This document shows positions 7,094 to 12,170 of a stretch of 12,170 nucleotides of DNA, piece by piece. This DNA comes from Desulfovibrio sp. (GTDB taxonomy: Bacteria; Desulfobacterota; Desulfovibrionia; Desulfovibrionales; Desulfovibrionaceae), in NCBI GenBank assembly GCA_031282465.1, contig JAITDR010000060.1, forward strand, positions 1 through 12,170. Direction: 5' to 3'. The translations under genes were made by a program, and so were the position numbers. The notes below the pieces were generated by a model. The model was not told the DNA's origin. It saw nothing but the letters and a program-made list of their open reading frames with translations, and made no database searches. The number at the start of each line of letters is the position of its first letter. Position 1 is the first letter of the stretch.

Positions 7094-7153
7094 CCCGGTA
7101 AAACCGGGACGAAACCATCCGGCCCGCGGAGCCGGATGTCGATTGAAACATCG
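7094..7153 (+). repeat. Three consecutive hairpins before the FMN oxidase gene
   Basis: CCCGGT/ACCGGG (7094-7099 with 7103-7108, AAA loop), CATCCGGC/GCCGGATG (7116-7123 with 7131-7138, perfect 8 bp) and CGAT/ATCG (7140-7143 with 7150-7153) lie almost end to end, starting 33 bases after the methyltransferase stop. None is followed by T's. They may be a processing or stabilising element between co-transcribed genes, or another palindromic repeat. The remainder of the spacer to 7227 is A-rich and unstructured by eye. Confidence 0.4.
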
Positions 7154-7227
7154 GAGAAATGGGCAGGCAGGCGGAAAAACAGGAACAATAGGGCATTTCA
7201 ACATATACCGCAAATCGAGGGGCTGCC

Positions 7228-8271
7228 GTGGATATGCGTGAAATCAGGATCAAGGCCGGAGAAAAGCTCAAGGGCGTCTGTCGCGTGTGCGCGAACTGTG
7301 ACGGACGGGTCTGCGCCGGTGAAGTGCCCGGCATGGGCGGCATTGGCAGCGGCGCGGCCTTCATGGAAAACGTACGCGCGTTTCGCGCCGTCAAACTGAC
7401 CCTGCGCGCCCTGCACAGTTCTCCCGTGCCCGACACGGGCACGGAACTCTGGGGGCACAGCCTGTCCCTGCCGGTCATGACCGCGCCTCTGGCCGGGGCC
7501 GCTGTCAACATGGGCGGAGCCCTGAGCGAAGATGAACTGGCGGACGGCCTGCACACGGGCAGCCGCGCGGCCGGGACCGTCGCTTGGAGTGGAGACGCCT
7601 TTGCCCCCGGTATTTTTGAAGCAGGCCTTGCCGCCGTCCGCAAACAGGGCGGATGCGGCATCGTGACCGTCAAACCGCACGGCGTTGAGGAAATCATCCG
7701 ACGCGTCCGTTCGGCCGAAGACGCCGGGGCAATCGCAGCGGCCGTGGACGTGGATGCCGCCGCTTTCCGTCCGCCCGCGCCCGGACTGCCCGTCGGCGCG
7801 GGAAGCCCGGCGGACCTGGAAAAAATAGTCCGCAGCACTAAGCTGCCGATTATCCTCAAGGGCATCATGACCCCTGACGAGGCAGTTGCCGCGGCGGCAG
7901 TCGGCATCAGCGGAATTGTAGTTTCCAACCACGGCGGACGGGCGCTGGAGGCCTGCCCGGCGACGGCCGAAGTCTTGCCCGCCGTGGCGGCTGCCGTGCG
8001 CGGCAGGATGAAAATTTTCGTGGACGGAGGTCTGCGCAACGGGGCGGACGTGCTCAAGGCCCTGGCTATGGGTGCCGATGCCGCGCTCATCGGCAGGCCG
8101 CTGGTGCCGCCTGTGGTCGGGGGCGGCGCCGAGGGCGTGGTCCTTTACTTTAAAAAGCTGGCATCGGAACTGACCGCCGCCATGATCCTGACGGGAACGA
8201 GTGCGGTGCGCACCGTCGGCCCGCATATCCTGCACCGGCCGGCGGATTTTCCGGCTTTCCGCACGCCTTGA
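7228..8271 (+). CDS. FMN-dependent alpha-hydroxy-acid oxidase/dehydrogenase with N-terminal Cys cluster
   Basis: This 347-residue member of the lactate oxidase/glycolate oxidase fold probably oxidises a 2-hydroxy acid to the 2-oxo acid using FMN. The TIM-barrel signatures are MTAPLAG (84-90), PIILKGIMTPDEA (207-219, Lys211 toward FMN N1), VVSNHGGRAL (231-240, with His235 as the expected base and Arg238 for substrate), FVDGGLRNGADVLKALAMGA (264-283) and ALIGRP (286-291, phosphate binding). The N-terminus has C18-X2-C21-X2-C24-X4-C29 in CRVCANCDGRVC. Anaerobe members of this subgroup carry such a Cys motif (from memory), and it could bind a metal or Fe-S centre. The GTG at 7228 is preferred, with GAGGGG five bases upstream; an ATG two codons later is possible. 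It follows the methyltransferase after 167 bases of hairpin-rich spacer. The exact substrate and electron acceptor are unknown. Confidence 0.87.
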   Translation: MDMREIRIKAGEKLKGVCRVCANCDGRVCAGEVPGMGGIGSGAAFMENVRAFRAVKLTLRALHSSPVPDTGTELWGHSLSLPVMTAPLAGAAVNMGGALSEDELADGLHTGSRAAGTVAWSGDAFAPGIFEAGLAAVRKQGGCGIVTVKPHGVEEIIRRVRSAEDAGAIAAAVDVDAAAFRPPAPGLPVGAGSPADLEKIVRSTKLPIILKGIMTPDEAVAAAAVGISGIVVSNHGGRALEACPATAEVLPAVAAAVRGRMKIFVDGGLRNGADVLKALAMGADAALIGRPLVPPVVGGGAEGVVLYFKKLASELTAAMILTGTSAVRTVGPHILHRPADFPAFRTP

Positions 8272-8296
8272 AACATGTCGCGCTTCGGTGTATATT
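8268..8296 (+). promoter_or_regulatory. Sigma70-type promoter for the lipoprotein gene
   Basis: TTGAAA (8268-8273, five of six to consensus), a 17-base spacer and TATATT (8291-8296, five of six) make the best promoter in the window. The -35 box overlaps the TGA stop of the FMN oxidase gene. Transcription would begin near 8303, giving an approximately 85-base leader before the ATG at 8388. The leader contains a CCCGG/CCGGG hairpin near 8320-8335 and the dyad GGTTT-t-AAACC just before the SD. Confidence 0.65.
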
Positions 8297-8387
8297 GAAG
8301 TCGCCGAAATGATATTTCCCCGGCGCCCCGGGAGCCAATCGACAATCTTCCTGAAGGGAGAGGTTTTAAACCATAAAGGAAATTTTG

Positions 8388-9074
8388 ATGAATACGGCAC
8401 CAGTGTGTTCGCGCTTTACCGGAAAAATCCCGACCGGAATCGCCTGCTTCCTTGTCCTGCTTTTTTCGGTTGCCTCCTGCGTACCGAAAGATGCGGCGCA
8501 ACAGGCGGCCGGCCCCACCGACCCGAACCGTAAGCATTTGGCTTACGGCGTCAGCCTCAACCTGCCGTCGTCATGGACTGTGGCCGGCGAACTTGCCCCC
8601 GATGCCGCCTCCAAGGCGGCCCTCGACCAGCGGCGCAGGGGAGGGGAACGCATCATGATTTTCGGCGCGACGGCCCCCCCGTCGACCCGAGGCATCGAAT
8701 CCGTTGCCGCCCTGTTCCTGCTCAACGAACAGCGCAACTTCATGCCTCGCGATTTTGCGGAAAAGTTGCCGCCCGCAGAATTCGACAGGATCAGCGCGGA
8801 ACTTTTCGAGCAGGAAAAAGCAGCCGTCAAAAAGAGCAAAAGCAAACTCACCCTGATGGAACTCAAATTGTCCCCTGAAAGGGTGGACGGCAAATTTGCC
8901 CTGTTGCACAGAGTGCTGATAGCCGATGCCAAAGGTGTGCCCCTGCGCTCCCTGCGCTGGGACATCTACTTGCCGGACGGGGCCGGGATAGCCGTGCGCG
9001 CCGAATGCGATCCGGACAACGCCGCAGCCGAGCAGGATATACGCAATATCGTCAATTCATTGAAAATTCAGTAA
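8388..9074 (+). CDS. Putative lipoprotein, unknown function
   Basis: The 228-residue protein has a basic N-terminus (R9, K13), a hydrophobic core (16-27) and the lipobox VASC with Cys31, so it is probably lipid-anchored; VPKD after the Cys does not settle inner versus outer membrane. The mature part has YGVSLNLPSSWTVAG (about 53-67), like the opening of small beta-sandwich domains that start YGVSLxLPxxW. A helical Lys/Glu-rich stretch (about 136-160) and a C-terminal strand region ending IRNIVNSLKIQ follow. I do not recognise a named family. The ATG at 8388 follows AAGGA by seven bases; a TTG directly upstream is less likely. It has its own promoter at 8268-8296, so it probably heads the unit that includes the downstream membrane protein. 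Confidence 0.8.
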   Translation: MNTAPVCSRFTGKIPTGIACFLVLLFSVASCVPKDAAQQAAGPTDPNRKHLAYGVSLNLPSSWTVAGELAPDAASKAALDQRRRGGERIMIFGATAPPSTRGIESVAALFLLNEQRNFMPRDFAEKLPPAEFDRISAELFEQEKAAVKKSKSKLTLMELKLSPERVDGKFALLHRVLIADAKGVPLRSLRWDIYLPDGAGIAVRAECDPDNAAAEQDIRNIVNSLKIQ

Positions 9075-9095
9075 ATACAGGCCGGGCGGATCACA

Positions 9096-9119
9096 CGGTC
9101 CGCGCCGGCCCGCGGACCG
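9096..9119 (+). other. Perfect 9-bp GC hairpin between lipoprotein and DUF401 genes
   Basis: CGGTCCGCG (9096-9104) pairs with CGCGGACCG (9111-9119) around CCGGCC. It lies 21 bases after the lipoprotein stop. No T-run follows (CCCCGGAATTC), so it is either a Rho-dependent or leaky terminator or an mRNA stabiliser. If it terminates, the DUF401 gene needs its own promoter; I see none that is clear in the next 50 bases. Confidence 0.4.
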
Positions 9120-9151
9120 CCCCGGAATTCTCCCTACGGCAGGCGCTCCGC

Positions 9152-9164
9152 TTCCGGACCGGAA
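9152..9164 (+). promoter_or_regulatory. Inverted repeat over the DUF401 translation start region
   Basis: TTCCGG-a-CCGGAA (9152-9164) is a perfect 6-1-6 dyad whose right arm contains the only SD-like bases (GGA, 9161-9163) before the ATG at 9169. With a single central base it cannot form that exact hairpin in RNA without opening the centre, so a protein-binding operator is as likely as RNA structure. It may also be chance in GC-rich DNA. Confidence 0.3.
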
Positions 9165-9168
9165 CATT

Positions 9169-10485
9169 ATGGAACCTGCCGGCCTTGCCTGTGTCAAACT
9201 CCTGCTGATTTTTGCCGTTATCGTCCTGTTGATGCGCAGGGGTGCGCAACTCAGGATTGCCCTGCTCGCGGCAAGCCTGTGTACGGCCCTTGTCTCCGGC
9301 ATAGGGCCGGGGCAATGGCCCGGCGTGATCCTGGCCACGGCGGCGGATACGGACTTTCTCCTCCTGTGTTTCATGATATGGATGATGATAACGCTCTCGG
9401 GCGTTCAGGCGGCGGGCGGACAGAACACGCGGCTTGTGGACGGGTTGGAGAACCATCTGCATAACCCGCGGATTCGCCTGTTTATCTTTCCCGCGCTTGT
9501 CGGGTTGCTGCCCATGCCGGGCGGGGCGTTGTTTTCCTGTCCCATGATCAAGGCGGTCGCCGGACACATGCCCGTCGGCGAAAGCCGTCAGGCACTGATA
9601 AATTATTGGTTCAGGCATATCTGGGAAACGGCATGGCCGCTGTATCCCGGGTACATACTGGCAAGTTCTCTGCTCGGCCTGTCTCTGGGCGTCATCTGCC
9701 GCTACACTTTTCCCTTGATTTTCCTGGCCGTCGGCGTGGGTTGGTTTTTCTTCCTGCGCGATATCCCTTCCGAAGGATTTTGCTCGGAGCGCGTCTCCGC
9801 GCCCGCGCACGGCGCCGCCCCCGCGCAGGAGAAGCCCCTCGTATCTCTGCTGTGCAATTTCCTGCCCATATTCGTGGTCCTCGTCGGAGCGGCGCTTTTT
9901 ACGCCGCTTTTGGACGTTCTGTTTCCCGAGGCGCCGAAACAGACACCCTTCGGCCTTGCCTTGTGCGCGGCCGTGGGCACGGCTGTTGTCCAAAACCGCG
10001 GAGAGCTGCGCGGTAGAGCGGCGCAGTTGGTTTTTTCCGCGGATGCCGGCCGCATCATCATCCTGCTGTTTGCTGTTTTCCTGTTCAAAGACTTGATTGC
10101 CGCGAGCGGAATCGTGCGGGATCTCAGCGGGCATGCTTCCGGTCTGCCCGCGGTTGCCGCAGCCTGCTTGATCCTGCCTTTTGTCGCCGGGGTGCTGACC
10201 GGCGTCATGGTGGGTTTTGTCGGACTTTCCTTTCCGGTTCTGCTCGACCTTATCAGACATGCCGGGCTGCAGGAATACACCCTCCCGCTCGTCGTGTTGA
10301 GTCTCGCGGCCGGGAACTGCGGGCAAATGATTTCCCCTCTGCATGTCTGTCTGGTCGTGACCTGCGAATTTTTCAACACGAAATTACCCCGCATATGGCG
10401 TTCGCTGGTCCGTCCGACGGCAGCGTTGTTTACCGGCGGGGCGCTTTTGGCTGCCGTTACCGCGGCCGCCGGAGCGAGATTCTAG
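9169..10485 (+). CDS. DUF401 family multi-pass membrane protein
   Basis: The 438-residue, strongly hydrophobic protein has roughly ten to twelve predicted membrane segments, for example about 9-22, 28-43, 62-78, 103-115, 160-176, 181-196, 228-250, 262-274, 295-311, 325-358, 372-382 and 414-434. The family signatures are LLPMPGGALFSCPM (113-126), NYWFRHIWE (145-153) and GNCGQMISPLHVCLVVTCEFF (382-402). These Gly/Pro-broken, polar-residue-containing hydrophobic stretches repeat in the two halves, as in ion-transporter-like permeases with re-entrant loops. The DUF401 assignment is from motif memory. The likely role is inner-membrane transport of an unknown, possibly anionic, solute. The ATG at 9169 is chosen by ORF structure and a weak GGA five bases upstream. 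AsmA begins 20 bases downstream. Confidence 0.82.
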   Translation: MEPAGLACVKLLLIFAVIVLLMRRGAQLRIALLAASLCTALVSGIGPGQWPGVILATAADTDFLLLCFMIWMMITLSGVQAAGGQNTRLVDGLENHLHNPRIRLFIFPALVGLLPMPGGALFSCPMIKAVAGHMPVGESRQALINYWFRHIWETAWPLYPGYILASSLLGLSLGVICRYTFPLIFLAVGVGWFFFLRDIPSEGFCSERVSAPAHGAAPAQEKPLVSLLCNFLPIFVVLVGAALFTPLLDVLFPEAPKQTPFGLALCAAVGTAVVQNRGELRGRAAQLVFSADAGRIIILLFAVFLFKDLIAASGIVRDLSGHASGLPAVAAACLILPFVAGVLTGVMVGFVGLSFPVLLDLIRHAGLQEYTLPLVVLSLAAGNCGQMISPLHVCLVVTCEFFNTKLPRIWRSLVRPTAALFTGGALLAAVTAAAGARF

Positions 10486-10505
10486 CGCAGGCGGCGGAGC
10501 GCGAT

Positions 10506-12170
10506 ATGCCGCATTCAGGCAAAATTCCTCAAGCCGTGCGAGTTCCGCTCGCGCCGATGTCGGGCTTCCGGCGATTCCGGCCCCTCCGCGTCCTCGGGCG
10601 GGCGGCGGCGGCATTGTTGCTGCTTCTGGTCTGCGTCGCGGCCGCTCTGTATATTCTCTGCCTGATCAACCCGGATTTGGTCGCATCTGAGGCACAAAAG
10701 ATGTTGACAGCGGCTTCCGGGCTGCCGTTTCGCATTCACGGCGGCGTACGCCCGGTGTTGCTGCCCGCTCCCGGTCTGGAAGCGTCGGATGTGCTCATCG
10801 CCGCGCCGGGTAGCGGCTTGGAAACGCAGGCCGGTGAAGATAAGCCTCTGGCCCGCGCGCGGACTCTCGGCGTGTACCTGGACCCGTCAAGCCTGCTGCG
10901 CGGCAAACTCGGCATCGGGCGGGTCGAATTTTACAAGCCGGTTGTCAACCTGTCTTTCGACGGCGCGAGCGGGCGACTGCGGCTGCCGGGCCTCGCGGGA
11001 CATACGGAAAACGCGAACACTGCCCAAGGCGGAGCGGTACAAGAGGGCGCCGGGGGAAGCATCTCCCGCCGTGACGTCGATACGGGAGCAGGCGCAGACA
11101 ACGGCGATGCTGCGGGAGAAAGCATAGGCAGAAACGGCTATACGGGCGGAAGTACGACGGGCGGCAGCGATGTTGCCGAAGAAGATGCCGGCCGGGCCGG
11201 CGGTACGGGCGGAGGCGCGCCGCCGAGCGCCGAAGCCGCCGAAAATACAAGCCGGGAAGCGCGTCTGAAGATTTTACGCAATGTTGCCGAATTGCTGTGC
11301 GCCCCGCCCGGCGAAGGCATGCCGTCCGTTGTCGTCAAGGAAGGCAGGTTTTTCATGTATACCGGACGCGGAGAACTCCTGCTCAGTCTGCGCGAAGTCA
11401 ACGGCAGTTTCGCGCCCGCGGCGGAAGGCGAGAATTTTTATGTTTCCGCGGCCTTTGCCCTACCCGATGCCGGTCTTGCCCTGGGTTTCTCTCTGGCCGC
11501 CGGCATAGGACGTCCCGCCTCACCCGTGCAGGGGCGCATCGGCGGCGCACTGGAGATGCACCCACCCGGCAGCCGGGCGATACGGGCGGACTTTTCTTCC
11601 GGCTTTGCCGCCAATGCGGACGGTTCTGTTCTGCTTTTGCCCGCATTGTCCCTGAACAGCGAAGGCGATGCCCTGCGGGCGGATCTGCGTGTGGACCTCG
11701 CCGCGCTTGAGTGCACGGGGAAGGTGGCGTTGGACAGGCTCAGCCTTACCCGCTGGTTCGGCTTCGGGCGTGTACTGCCTCCGGGTTTGCGTCAGGTATT
11801 ACATGACCTGCGCGGGGAATTCGACCTGCTTTTCAACAGCGACCAGGTCGAGGCGCACAACCTGCGCGCCGAGGCCGGTGGCTTGAGCCTGCAAGGCGAG
11901 GTGGGCACGCCGGACTTCAGCGCTCCCGCCGTTGTGGTGCGGGCTGCGCTTCAGGGCAAGCTGGATGCGGACCGATTGTTCCCCTTTCTCGGCGTTGCCG
12001 GGCGGCCGCTCCCGCTTCCGCAGCCGCCGATCTTCGATCACCCGCCTCTGGCCCCGTATCCCTCCGATCCGGCAGCGCCGCCTCCTCCGGCAGGCGAAGA
12101 GATAACCGTCGGGTACGACATAAATATTCACGCGGACGAAATCCTGTTGCACGGCGTGGAAGGCGGGCCT
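10506..12170 (+). CDS. AsmA family protein, N-terminal part (3' end outside window)
   Basis: The frame is open from ATG 10506 to the window end (555 residues, no stop). GGAG (10496-10499) lies six bases before the start. A basic segment (R21-R32) and a single hydrophobic anchor (about 33-54) are followed by the AsmA-like start LPFRIHGGVRPVLLPAPGLEASDV (73-96). This layout (inner-membrane anchor and large periplasmic repeat-type body) matches AsmA-like proteins, which are linked to outer-membrane assembly and lipid transport. Residues about 163-250 are a Gly/Ala/Asp/Thr-rich hydrophilic stretch that interrupts the domain. A Pro-rich stretch occupies about 500-530. Beta-repeat-like segments (about 290-490) alternate polar and apolar residues. 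It follows DUF401 after 20 bases, so the two are probably co-transcribed. The family call is good; the precise substrate is unknown. Confidence 0.85.
   Translation, partial: MPHSGKIPQAVRVPLAPMSGFRRFRPLRVLGRAAAALLLLLVCVAAALYILCLINPDLVASEAQKMLTAASGLPFRIHGGVRPVLLPAPGLEASDVLIAAPGSGLETQAGEDKPLARARTLGVYLDPSSLLRGKLGIGRVEFYKPVVNLSFDGASGRLRLPGLAGHTENANTAQGGAVQEGAGGSISRRDVDTGAGADNGDAAGESIGRNGYTGGSTTGGSDVAEEDAGRAGGTGGGAPPSAEAAENTSREARLKILRNVAELLCAPPGEGMPSVVVKEGRFFMYTGRGELLLSLREVNGSFAPAAEGENFYVSAAFALPDAGLALGFSLAAGIGRPASPVQGRIGGALEMHPPGSRAIRADFSSGFAANADGSVLLLPALSLNSEGDALRADLRVDLAALECTGKVALDRLSLTRWFGFGRVLPPGLRQVLHDLRGEFDLLFNSDQVEAHNLRAEAGGLSLQGEVGTPDFSAPAVVVRAALQGKLDADRLFPFLGVAGRPLPLPQPPIFDHPPLAPYPSDPAAPPPPAGEEITVGYDINIHADEILLHGVEGGP

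Noticed and set aside
7198..8400. 400-residue and 351-residue minus-strand frames opposite the FMN oxidase
   Set aside because: Composition is Arg/Gly/His/Ala-rich with no motif; the plus-strand frame has clear FMN-binding and catalytic signatures.
9091..10344. 417-residue minus-strand frame opposite DUF401
   Set aside because: A Gln/Arg/Gly-rich shadow of a hydrophobic gene, with no membrane segments or motifs.
1..12170. CRISPR arrays, tRNA genes, IS elements, toxin-antitoxin pairs and known defence genes
   Set aside because: No regular direct repeats with spacers, no cloverleaf-like segment, no transposase or integrase motifs, and no small overlapping toxin-antitoxin gene pair were found on reading both strands.

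Overview
The window (about 60% G+C by eye) reads as a stretch of chromosome from a Gram-negative, probably anaerobic deltaproteobacterium. A Desulfovibrionaceae-type organism (Desulfovibrio/Bilophila-like) fits best. That is an inference from the gene set and composition: the purD-purE pair, two lipoproteins, a PaaK-type ligase, an FMN-dependent 2-hydroxyacid oxidase with a Cys-rich N-terminus, a DUF401 membrane protein and an AsmA protein. No 16S rRNA or other marker is present. There is no tRNA, rRNA, CRISPR array, transposase, integrase or phage gene, so this is not an obvious mobile island.

Layout. Bases 1-1257 (+) hold the C-terminal part of isoleucyl-tRNA synthetase (ileS), with the KMSKS loop and the C-terminal zinc finger. 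A convergent minus-strand group follows: purD (4269-2734), purE (2737-2243, overlapping purD by ATGA), then a lipoprotein with a long Lys/Ala/Thr linker (2147-1431). PurD makes glycinamide ribonucleotide and PurE rearranges N5-CAIR to CAIR, so both serve de novo purine synthesis. PurD carries an unusual hydrophilic insertion and a C-terminal tail.

A 324-base divergent spacer rich in hairpins separates purD from a plus-strand run. That run is a phenylacetate-CoA-ligase-like enzyme (4594-5874), a SAM-dependent O-methyltransferase of the plant/acetylserotonin type (6053-7060) and an FMN-dependent 2-hydroxyacid oxidase/dehydrogenase (7228-8271). These three could form a small pathway that activates, methylates and oxidises an aromatic or 2-hydroxy acid, but the substrate cannot be read from the sequence. 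The spacers before all three genes hold runs of short perfect hairpins without U-tracts. The one before the methyltransferase has two mutually exclusive folds.

A good sigma70-type promoter overlapping the stop codon of the oxidase gene starts a new unit with a second lipoprotein (8388-9074). Next come a DUF401 multi-pass membrane protein (9169-10485) and, 20 bases further, an AsmA-family protein that runs off the window (10506-12170).

The most notable points are the switch-like hairpin array at 5937-6004, the uncharacterised ligase/methyltransferase/oxidase neighbourhood, and the hydrophilic low-complexity stretches that interrupt three unrelated proteins (the first lipoprotein, PurD and AsmA).
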